Assembly (NCBI GenBank): GCA_020793565.1
Contig: DQIP01000230.1
Location: forward strand, 1 to 48,074
Source: Candidatus Methanovorans sp.
Lineage (GTDB): Archaea > Halobacteriota > Methanosarcinia > Methanosarcinales > Methanosarcinaceae
Reading direction: 5' to 3'
DNA: 48,074 bases
Every line of letters begins with the position of its first letter. Position 1 is the stretch's first letter. Of the stretch, positions 17,876 through 26,023 are shown in pieces. The notes under the pieces are model-generated. The model saw nothing but the letters and a program-made list of their open reading frames with translations, had not been told where the DNA came from and searched no databases. The position numbers and the translations under genes are program-made.

Positions 17876-17946
17876 TAGTCTCGAAAATATATATGTAGTC
17901 CCGAAAAAATCCAATTACATTATATATCATAATTACTATCAGTAAT
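17876..17946 (+). promoter_or_regulatory. probable operator/promoter of the HTH-CBS regulator
   Basis: TAGTCTCGAAAA (17876-17887) and TAGTCCCGAAAA (17896-17907) are direct repeats spaced 20 bases, two helical turns. A TATA-like ATTATATATC lies near 17918, and a perfect inverted repeat ATTACT-ATC-AGTAAT spans 17932-17946, just before ATG 17950. The arrangement suggests autoregulation by the encoded helix-turn-helix protein. This is inference from position and symmetry. Confidence 0.45.
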
Positions 17947-17949
17947 AAT

Positions 17950-18507
17950 ATGCAACTTCCAACACCCGATGAACTTAAGCAAAAACGAACTGAACTTGGT
18001 CTTACCCAGAGCGGACTGGCAAAACGTGCAGGAGTCAGCCAGCCTTTGATCGCACGTATCGAATCGGGTGACGTTGATCCAAGATTATCCACCCTATGGA
18101 AAATAGTTGATGCTTTTGAAGCTACGGAGAAAGAGCACATGTTAGTGAAAGATATCATGCACTCGCCTGTGATCCACTCAACTCCTGATATTTCGGTGGA
18201 TGAAGCAGTGCGACTTATGGAAGAATACGGATTTTCACAGGTTCCTGTTATTGATAATGGTGTTCCTGTCGGAAGCATATCCGATGACCTGATCATAAAA
18301 TCGATGGCAAACAAAAAAACAGACATAATATCCCAGATGAAAGTATGTAACATGATGGAAGAATCATTCCTCACTGTTTCCCCGACAACAGATATCGGTG
18401 TTGTATCGCACATGCTTGAGAGTAATCCTGCTGTACTGGTGCTGGAAAAGGGACGGGTTGTAGGTGTTGTGACAAAGCACGATATAATCCGTTTGTTGCA
18501 TGCCTGA
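17950..18507 (+). CDS. HTH (XRE-type) transcriptional regulator with two CBS domains
   Basis: 185 residues. The N-terminal helix-turn-helix (LKQKRTELGLTQSGLAKRAGVSQPLIARIESG) is followed by a pair of CBS domains (MLVKDIMHSPVIHSTPDISVDEA and KVCNMMEESFLTVSPTTDIGVV, ending in VVTKHDIIRLL). CBS pairs bind adenine nucleotides or related ligands, so the protein probably senses an adenylate signal. It is preceded by suspected operator sequences and stands alone, with 206 bases to the next gene. Confidence 0.93.
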   Translation: MQLPTPDELKQKRTELGLTQSGLAKRAGVSQPLIARIESGDVDPRLSTLWKIVDAFEATEKEHMLVKDIMHSPVIHSTPDISVDEAVRLMEEYGFSQVPVIDNGVPVGSISDDLIIKSMANKKTDIISQMKVCNMMEESFLTVSPTTDIGVVSHMLESNPAVLVLEKGRVVGVVTKHDIIRLLHA

Positions 18508-18713
18508 TCTTGTGCACAAAACAAAGACAACCGCAATCGCCAATTACGTTAACTACAATTATATAGTATATTGTATTACTGAGTGCAAACTGAATTGAGA
18601 TTAATATAATAAGCAAGAGTAATACCATTTCAATACGATCTTCATAGATTACCACATACATACACTACCATAATACATACACTACAAGATAATCGTAAAT
18701 TTGGAGAATAATT

Positions 18714-19868
18714 ATGGATTTGGAAAACACATTATTAATGATGCCCGGTCCTGTTCCGGTTGCACCAAGAACACTGAGGGCTATGGCAAAGCCAATGATA
18801 AACCACAGGGGTGCCGCATTTTCTGAAATGTATGATGACTGCCGTGAAATTCTGGCAGGTGTTTTCAAGACACAGAATGATATTTTTGTTATCAGCGGTT
18901 CCGGAAGTGCATCCATGGAAGCCGCTATTGGATGTACCATCAATAAGGATGATACGATAGTCACTATTGAGAACGGGAAGTTTGGAGAGCGATTCAAGGA
19001 CATTGCAGGCAGATACGGAAACGTGGTTCCCCTGGAATTTGAATGGGGTGAGGGTATCGATCTTGGAATTGTCGAGGAGAAACTATCGGAAGGCGCAAAG
19101 GCTGTCACATTGGTGCACAACGAGACCTCTGCAGGCATTATGAATCCGGCAAAAGAAGTCGGGAAACTTGCAAGAAAATACGATGCTTTGTTTATCATGG
19201 ATGGTGTGACATCCATTGGCGGAGATGTTGTCGAGGTCGATGAGTGGGGTGTTGACATTGCAGTTGTAGGTTCGCAGAAATGCCTGGCAGCACCGCCAGG
19301 CCTTTCGATGATATCAGTCAGTGAACGTGCATTCTCAGCAATGGATGATGTAGACCGGATGCCATATTATCTTGATCTTAAAGCATACAAAAAGAGTGCT
19401 GACAAGGAAAGCACGCAGACCCCATATACACCTGCAATCCCATTGTTCTTTGCACTCCATGATGCGCTTAACATCGTCAGGGAAGAGGGAATGGATGCAA
19501 GGATCAAACGCCACAGGACAGGTGCGGAAGCGATTCGTGCAGCAGTCGCTGCCATGGGAATTGACATGCTTCCAAAATTGAATGAACACAGTAGTTATTC
19601 AAATACAGTTTCTGCTATGAAAGCACCTGACAGTGTTGGCGGCAATAATATTAAGAAAGACATGCTTGAACGCGGAATTGTTATTGCAGGCGGCCAGGCA
19701 AGGTTGAGCGACAGGATATTCAGGATCGGAAGCATGGGTAACTTTACAGCACATGAAATACTGGTTACAATCCAGCAACTTGAGACCGTCCTTCATAAAC
19801 GCGGTGTTGTACCCGGCCATGGAGCCGGCATCCAGGCAGCAAGCAACGTGCTGGATACGCTTCTCTAA
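18714..19868 (+). CDS. class V PLP-dependent aminotransferase (alanine/serine-glyoxylate type)
   Basis: 384 residues. N-terminal MMPGPVPVAPRTLRAMAKPMINHRG is the family signature. The PLP-binding lysine is K189 in GSQKCLAAPPG, and the upstream MDGVTSIGGD contains the PLP-contacting aspartate. Methanogen members are annotated as alanine-glyoxylate, serine-pyruvate or aspartate aminotransferases, and sequence alone does not decide the substrate. An AGGAG-like site (GGAGAATAATT) precedes ATG 18714. It lies upstream of ribC in the same direction. Confidence 0.9.
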   Translation: MDLENTLLMMPGPVPVAPRTLRAMAKPMINHRGAAFSEMYDDCREILAGVFKTQNDIFVISGSGSASMEAAIGCTINKDDTIVTIENGKFGERFKDIAGRYGNVVPLEFEWGEGIDLGIVEEKLSEGAKAVTLVHNETSAGIMNPAKEVGKLARKYDALFIMDGVTSIGGDVVEVDEWGVDIAVVGSQKCLAAPPGLSMISVSERAFSAMDDVDRMPYYLDLKAYKKSADKESTQTPYTPAIPLFFALHDALNIVREEGMDARIKRHRTGAEAIRAAVAAMGIDMLPKLNEHSSYSNTVSAMKAPDSVGGNNIKKDMLERGIVIAGGQARLSDRIFRIGSMGNFTAHEILVTIQQLETVLHKRGVVPGHGAGIQAASNVLDTLL

Positions 19869-19878
19869 GTGCAAGTGT

Positions 19879-19943
19879 CAGTTTACAGTTCAGTTTACAG
19901 TTCAGTTTACAGTTCAGTTTACAGTTCAGTTTACGTTCAGTTT
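19879..19943 (+). repeat. 12-bp tandem repeat (CAGTTTACAGTT)n
   Basis: Four perfect 12-base units at 19879-19926, then one unit missing a single A and a half unit, about 5.4 copies in all. It fills the gap between the aminotransferase stop codon and ribC, ending about 30 bases before the ribC start. Copy number is likely variable between strains. Confidence 0.95.
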
Positions 19944-19947
19944 ATAG

Positions 19948-20439
<492 letters not shown>

Positions 20440-20474
20440 TATTTGCTCGGATAGGACAGCATTTTAAAACATTT

Positions 20475-20505
20475 CATATAAGTAATATATGAATATTTAA
20501 ATATA
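20475..20505 (+). promoter_or_regulatory. TATA-rich promoter region of ribH
   Basis: AT-rich sequence with AATATATGAATATTTAAATATAA, about 45-70 bases upstream of ATG 20550, with a plausible archaeal TATA element (TTTAAATA). The 110-base gap between ribC and ribH suggests ribH has its own promoter. Confidence 0.4.
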
Positions 20506-20549
20506 ATACAGATATCATTTAAGCTGATAAAACTAAATGGAGATTATAC

Positions 20550-20954
20550 ATGGCGATTAATTTAGGATTTGTTGTGGCTGAGTTTAACAGGGATCTGACA
20601 TACCAGATGGAACTTCTTGGGATCGAGCACGCTAAATTTTTAGGAGCAGACGTCAAAAAGACAATTCTTGTTCCTGGCGTTTATGATATGCCGCTTGCGA
20701 TCAAAAAACTATGTGAGCAGGATGATATCGATGCTGTTGTCACGATCGGTGCAGTGATAGAAGGTGCAACAAAACATGATGAGATAGTTGTGCAGCAGGC
20801 TTCACGAAAGATCATGGACCTTTCACTGGAGTTCGGAAAACCTGTGACACTCGGAATTTCCGGACCAGGCATGACCCGAATGGAAGCACACCAGCGTGTG
20901 GATTACGCCAAACGTGCTGTTGAAGCAGCGGTCAAACTGGTTCAGCGTCTTTGA
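20550..20954 (+). CDS. ribH: 6,7-dimethyl-8-ribityllumazine synthase
   Basis: 134 residues, short as in other archaeal lumazine synthases. It condenses 5-amino-6-ribitylaminouracil with 3,4-dihydroxy-2-butanone-4-phosphate. The conserved core [30 protein letters not shown] and LGISGPGMT is present, with the catalytic histidine in the KHDE segment. It is preceded by GGAGATT before ATG 20550. It works directly upstream of RibC in riboflavin synthesis. Confidence 0.96.
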   Translation: MAINLGFVVAEFNRDLTYQMELLGIEHAKFLGADVKKTILVPGVYDMPLAIKKLCEQDDIDAVVTIGAVIEGATKHDEIVVQQASRKIMDLSLEFGKPVTLGISGPGMTRMEAHQRVDYAKRAVEAAVKLVQRL

Positions 20955-21005
20955 ACTTATTACTATTCAGCAAGTATCCGGAAATACTGAAATTGTGTGG
21001 TTATC

Positions 21006-22148
21006 ATGGCATCTTCAAGACTCAAGCGTGTAGAAGAATCGGCAACGATCAAGATCGCAAATATTGCAAACCAACTGAAACGAGACGGCATTGATGTCAT
21101 AAGTTTCAGTCTCGGCGAGCCTGATTTTGATACACCAAAACACATCTGTGATGCGGCAGCGGATGCAATGTACCGGGGAGAGACACACTATGCACCATCT
21201 GCCGGCATTCCTGAACTCAGGAGCGCCATTGCGGATAAATTGTGCACTGAGAACAAACTGGATGTTACCGAATCGGATGTCCTTGTAACACCAGGTGCCA
21301 AGCAGGCAATATTCGAGATCATGATGGCGGTACTTGATGATGGCGATGAGGCATTGCTGTTCGATCCTGCATGGGTATCATATGACCCATGCATCAAATT
21401 CGCAGGTGCAAATAGTGTATGGGTGCCAACTGATCCTGATAATGGATTTGCCCCGCATGATATCCAGGAAAGCATCACCAGCAAGACACGCATGATAGTT
21501 GTGAACAGCCCATCCAATCCTACCGGCGGCGTGTTTGGAAAGGAGATTCAAAAACAGATCGCAGACCTTGCTATCGACCATGACCTGCTTGTGCTTTCTG
21601 ACGAAATATATGAGAAGATCGTCTATGGCATTGAACACGTAAGTATCGGCGCGATGGACGGTATGCATGAGCGCACGATCACTGTGAATGGTTTTTCAAA
21701 GGCGTATGCAATGACAGGCTGGCGTCTTGGTTATGTAACCGCAGCACCTGATATTTTAAAGGGTCTGCTAAAGATACATTCCCATTCCGTAAGCAGTGCA
21801 ACAACTTTTGCGCAGTATGGCGGTGTTGCAGCGCTTACAGGTCCGCAGGAGCCTGTTGGGGAGATGGTGAAAGAGTTCAGGATCAGGCGCGATATTCTGG
21901 TTGACGGCTTAAACTCGATCGGTATCAAGTGCAAAAAACCGGAAGGCGCATTCTATGCATTTGCCGATGTCAGCGAATACGGCAACGGTGATGAAATTAC
22001 CGAGAAATTGCTTGCAGATGCGCATGTTGCTGTTACGCCCGGTTCTGCTTTTGGTGCAAGCGGCAAGGATTTCATAAGGATATCGTATGCGACCTCACAG
22101 GAGAGGATCCGGGAAGCGCTTGGCAGGATCGAAGATGTGTTAGTGTGA
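21006..22148 (+). CDS. aspC: class I PLP-dependent aminotransferase (aspartate aminotransferase family)
   Basis: About 380 residues from ATG 21006; an in-frame GTG at 20997 is less likely. The PLP-binding lysine lies at about residue 232 in NGFSKAYAMTGWRLGY. Other family landmarks are SLGEPDFDTP, NSPSNPTGG and the C-terminal FIRISYATSQERI with the substrate carboxylate-binding arginine. It is probably an aspartate or branched/aromatic aminotransferase in amino acid synthesis. It lies 51 bases after ribH in the same direction. Confidence 0.92.
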   Translation: MASSRLKRVEESATIKIANIANQLKRDGIDVISFSLGEPDFDTPKHICDAAADAMYRGETHYAPSAGIPELRSAIADKLCTENKLDVTESDVLVTPGAKQAIFEIMMAVLDDGDEALLFDPAWVSYDPCIKFAGANSVWVPTDPDNGFAPHDIQESITSKTRMIVVNSPSNPTGGVFGKEIQKQIADLAIDHDLLVLSDEIYEKIVYGIEHVSIGAMDGMHERTITVNGFSKAYAMTGWRLGYVTAAPDILKGLLKIHSHSVSSATTFAQYGGVAALTGPQEPVGEMVKEFRIRRDILVDGLNSIGIKCKKPEGAFYAFADVSEYGNGDEITEKLLADAHVAVTPGSAFGASGKDFIRISYATSQERIREALGRIEDVLV

Positions 22149-22227
22149 GTTTTAATTGCCCGGGGGAGGGTACTCAAGGATCTTGCATTTCCGCAGTTGT
22201 TCTTGATTTCGGTTTTATTTATTATCT

Positions 22228-22358
22228 GAGACTGTCGGAAAAGTCCATATTTAGGGGGGGTTGTAACTTATTAAATAAATTGCTTACAACGCAGCATAGC
22301 GTTTTACTTACAAATATTAATTAAATTGTTTCGATTTCACCACTTTTCCGACAATCTC
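22228..22358. mobile_element. 131-bp MITE-like element with 17-bp terminal inverted repeats
   Basis: Left end GAGACTGTCGGAAAAGT (22228-22244) and right end ACTTTTCCGACAATCTC (22342-22358) are inverted repeats matching at 16 of 17 positions. The 97-base interior is AT-rich and non-coding, with a G7 run. This is the structure of a non-autonomous transposable element. No clear target duplication was recognised. It lies between convergent aspC and the propeller gene. Confidence 0.7.
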
Positions 22359-22390
22359 TGTCTTTCTTTTTTATGCATCAAAGCATACCA

Positions 22391-24140
22391 TCAGAGTATT
22401 CTCCTTCTTGAAAGCAGTATTATTAGAACTAAGAAGACCACTCCTAAAAATTCAAAACCGGGTATGGATTTTCCAGGGCTTGTTTGGATATTATCTGTGA
22501 CATTATTATCTGTGACATTATTATCTGGTATAATAACCTGGGATTGTGTAGTATCTACCTCCATGCCTGCAACTTTTACCAGCCAGATATCATGCCCTCC
22601 AGACCCATATGATTCCGAGGTTCCTGCAATTACATATCCACCATCTGATGTCTGCTGAACAAAACTGGCCACATCTCTCTTCAATCCCCCTATGGTCTTG
22701 CTCCACTCAAGATTGCCGTTGACATCAATTTTTAAGAGCCAGGCATCAAAATTACAATAATGTATCTGACCTTTAAAATCAGGATTCTTAGCTGTGTCGA
22801 TTGCACCTGCCATTACATATCCTCCATCTGAGGTCTGCACAACAGAATAAGCATAATCATGCCCATCCAATCCAAAAGTCTTGTTCCACTGCTCATTGCC
22901 ATTTGCATCGGTCTTCAAAAGCCAGGCATCACCTCCTGTCCCATATGACCTCGTCTCACCTGCGAGAATATAGCCACCATCCAACGTATTCTGGACAGAA
23001 TACGCAAAGTCGGAACCAGCTCCGCCAAATGTCCTGTTCCACTGTTCAGTTCCATTTTCATCGGTTTTTAAGAGCCAGGCATCTTCAGGATACGAGGCAT
23101 CTCCTGCCAGTATATATCCTCCATTCGGGATCTCCCGAACAGAAGATATTGTACCAGACCCGTTTAATATAAGGGTCTTACTCCACTGTTTAGTTCCATT
23201 TGCATCGGTCTTTAAGAGCCATGCATTACTTCCGGTCCTATGCGCCCCCGTCGTCATACCTGCAAGAATCAAGCCGCTATCAGAGGTCTGCTGAATTGAT
23301 TGAGCATTTCCAAGATCAAAAAAATATTGTTTAGGTAGATGATTTACATTCACATCAGTTTTGACTAGCACAGTAAAACTTTTTATAATCTTTTCAATGC
23401 TCACTAACATATAACCGCCATCATGAAGATGTAAAACGGAGGGGATAACCCTGAAATCTACAAAAGTCTTGTTCCATTGTTCATTGCCATTTACATCAAC
23501 TTTTATTATCAATGCATCATTCGAATACATTCCTTTACTATCTAGACGCTTAATAGTACCTACAAGAATATATCCGTCGTCTGAAGTCTGCTGAACAGAT
23601 CTCCCGGTGTCACCATATATTCCACCAAATGTTCGATTCCATTCTTCAGAAGGAAACTCAGTTGTTTTTGGATTTAGATTAGTAGAGACAAAATCTGGTT
23701 CAATAACAGTCGATCCGTCAGAATATTGATAAAAAGGTTTGAAGACGACTAGATTATTATGTCCGAGAAATATTCCATCGAACTTTGACTCAATAATTGT
23801 ATATTCTATTTTATCAATAGTTTTATTGTAATAAAAATAATTTCCTTCCTTTAGTTTCATGTTTTTTATAATTTTTTCATTCTTGTATAAAGTAAAGTCT
23901 GCTACAAAAGGATGTGAATACACCACATAATCCATTGATAATGAATATCCTTCTTTTAGTAATGTAGTACACGATATAGTTACTCCATATGAACTATCGT
24001 AGGGAATTATTATTCTAGAATCTAATATTAAATCTCCTACTGCTGCATTTGCTGGAATGGATGAAAATATTGAAAATAAAATACTTATTGTAAAAAAATA
24101 AGAAATCTCAACTTTTTTTCTTCCAAGATAGTATTATCAT
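22391..24140 (-). pseudogene. secreted beta-propeller repeat protein with PGF-CTERM anchor, frameshifted near its start
   Basis: The long frame (22391-23935, 514 codons) begins at an internal methionine. Upstream in the same frame, codons continue without a stop through a signal-peptide-like sequence (FFTISILFSIFSSIPANAAVGD) but lack a start codon. An ATG at 24140 is joined to this frame if one base is removed from a run of seven A (plus-strand T run 24113-24119). The corrected product of about 582 residues starts MIILSWKKKVEI and ends in SIPGFEFLGVVFLVLIILL plus RRR, an archaeosortase PGF-CTERM signal. The body has about seven repeats of the type QTSDGGYILAG...DAWLLKTDANGNEQWNKTF, a beta-propeller. 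It is either a sequencing error, a slip-strand variable gene or an early pseudogene. Confidence 0.75.
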
Positions 24141-24545
24141 TCATTCTTTGTTGGCCGTCCATTCGAGTTATATAGTATATTCAAAGTAGAATCTATTTTT
24201 GTCTTGCATAAACTATCCATCTTACAACATAAATCATTTTCATCGCCGGTTTTTTCAATGTAGGATGTCTTTGCATCCTCTGTTATGACATTCGACAGGC
24301 GCCGCATGTATGGCATCGAAAGGCAGTCTATGAATATCGGGATGATCTCCTTATCGTCCTCAAACTCCATCATCACATTTTTGATAATGGATGTCTCACC
24401 AACGCGTCTTGGTCCAAGAACAGCAAGGTTTATACTGGCACCGTGTTTTACGCTTCTGATCTGGTCAAGGATCAATTATGTTTCCTTTCACGATTGACGA
24501 AATCGGGTTTGTTACAGGCTTGTCGTAGACGAAGGGTCTTATCAT
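24137..24545 (-). pseudogene. remnant of an archaeal AAA ATPase
   Basis: The region encodes the first quarter of an archaeal ATPase. An N-terminal FVYDKPVTNP (from ATG 24545) loses frame just where FVNRE is expected. A 112-codon frame (24137-24475) then carries LAVLGPRRVGETSIIKN. Its Walker A reads GPRRVGET, with the essential lysine replaced by glutamate. The remaining domains are missing. It is a decayed copy of the family represented intact at 5420-6844. Confidence 0.75.
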
Positions 24546-24611
24546 AAGTATGGACTATGACAGTCTGGACTATATATAGGATTGCCTTGGTGTGGCCTTG
24601 GGACAAAATCA

Positions 24612-24911
24612 TCAAATCTGCAACTTCATTGCTTTACAATCTTCCTCTTTGAGCTTAACGACACGAGTAAAAAATTTCGCAGAATATTCTTTTAAAAATT
24701 TTAGTACTCTCTTTTCATCCTTCATCTGGACAATAATTACCCCCCGTATTAGTTTTTTGTATGCGATATCATCCAACAATCCATGTCTGCGGTATCTGTA
24801 TTTTCCCTGATGTGAACTTGTTTCTTGTCCATAAAATGCTTTAGCGAATGTACTTGCTTTGGTTTTGTCTTTGCCAGTAGGTACTGTGAATGCTATTAAT
24901 ATTCCTTCCAT
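24612..24911 (-). CDS. small conserved-looking protein of unknown function
   Basis: 99 residues from ATG 24911; a 7-residue longer start at 24932 is possible. It is basic, with a distinctive block KTKASTFAKAFYGQETSSHQ followed by KYRYRRHGLLDD and a beta-strand-like KLIRGVIIVQ, then a charged helical C-terminus. No signal peptide or membrane segment is seen. The block looks like a conserved motif of an uncharacterised archaeal family, but I cannot name it. Confidence 0.5.
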   Translation of the reverse strand: MEGILIAFTVPTGKDKTKASTFAKAFYGQETSSHQGKYRYRRHGLLDDIAYKKLIRGVIIVQMKDEKRVLKFLKEYSAKFFTRVVKLKEEDCKAMKLQI

Positions 24912-25051
24912 TAGATGGGCATATACACCCATAGATGTATATACTTAACGGTGAATATGGTATTATGGCCGCAGAATCTCGTACTGAAAATAAAAATAAC
25001 TGGAAAATTAGACTGGTCCATAACATCATCCCATAACAGACAGGATATACA

Positions 25052-26023
25052 TCATAAAAACAATGCCAGTGTAAATATTATCACAAGCATGATCGCGATT
25101 CTTATCGTAGTTGCTATTGCAAGTATCTGCAACCCGATCCTGGGACCAAATATTCCAACATAGTATGGTATCAGGAATTTCATTGCCATTGTAACACTCG
25201 ATAAAACATCACCAACAAGCAACGTCAAAATGATTTCTTTACTTGTGAGCACTCCGGTTGACAATAGGGTGCTGGCTGTCGAATGAGCTGCCATAAAATT
25301 TGCAAACTGTGCCACAATAATACTTAATCCTGCAGGTGGTATTGGAAAATATACACATACAAATGCCAGGTGGTCCGCAAGCACATCAAAAGCTCCTGCT
25401 GTTATCAGAACACATACAATAAAAAAAACAGGGATAGTCATACCCAGTATTCGCTTAAGGATACTTTTCGAGGATTGTAAACTAATCTTAAAAGCTTCTT
25501 TTATCCCCGGACGTATTTCTACCGGATGATTTACAGGCTCACAACTTGTTTTTTCCAGAAGGACCCTTCCTACCAGCATAATAAATAATGTCTTGATGAA
25601 TCCGATTAGCACCAGTATACAAAAGTAAATAATACCGGTCATACCCAGCAAAGGTATGAGCACTGGAAGCAGCGCACGCCAGTGCATTAAAATCGCCGGA
25701 AAAGATGTCATCATAGAAGCTATAAAAAGTTCCTTCTTCTCAATCAGTTTGTCATTGTGAAAAGAAGCAAGCATCGAATTGGCAGATGTCGGGGATATGA
25801 ATGCAGTCATGAAACTGGCTCCGCATTCATCTCTCAAATTGGCAAAATTCGAGATCGGCCTGGCAAGATATGCAACCTTATCCGTAACCTTCAAAGCAAT
25901 GATAAATTCTGCAAAAACCACACCGATTATCATAAACGGTACGGTTTTGCTGAGTAAACTAAACGATAGTCCTGCTGCACTGGTGAGTAATTGATAAATT
26001 CCGCTATATACCATCTGCATCAT
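25052..26023 (-). CDS. nucleoside-recognition/Gate-domain membrane protein
   Basis: 323 residues with about eight hydrophobic helices in two similar halves. Gate-domain (PF07670-type) patterns such as FMIIGVVFAEFIIAL, SFMTAFISPTSANSML and VAQFANFMAAHSTASTLL are visible. The same fold forms the permeation core of FeoB and concentrative nucleoside transporters. It overlaps the end of cobN by up to 20 bases (alternative start 26014 overlaps by 11), so it is translationally coupled and the last gene of the cohesin/dockerin operon. In this setting it is a candidate membrane conduit or metal transporter. That role is inference. Confidence 0.75.
   Translation of the reverse strand: MMQMVYSGIYQLLTSAAGLSFSLLSKTVPFMIIGVVFAEFIIALKVTDKVAYLARPISNFANLRDECGASFMTAFISPTSANSMLASFHNDKLIEKKELFIASMMTSFPAILMHWRALLPVLIPLLGMTGIIYFCILVLIGFIKTLFIMLVGRVLLEKTSCEPVNHPVEIRPGIKEAFKISLQSSKSILKRILGMTIPVFFIVCVLITAGAFDVLADHLAFVCVYFPIPPAGLSIIVAQFANFMAAHSTASTLLSTGVLTSKEIILTLLVGDVLSSVTMAMKFLIPYYVGIFGPRIGLQILAIATTIRIAIMLVIIFTLALFL

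Noticed and set aside
18371-19258. Long minus-strand frames opposite the CBS regulator and class V aminotransferase
   Set aside because: They are antisense shadows of strongly supported genes, with composition biased by the opposite codons.
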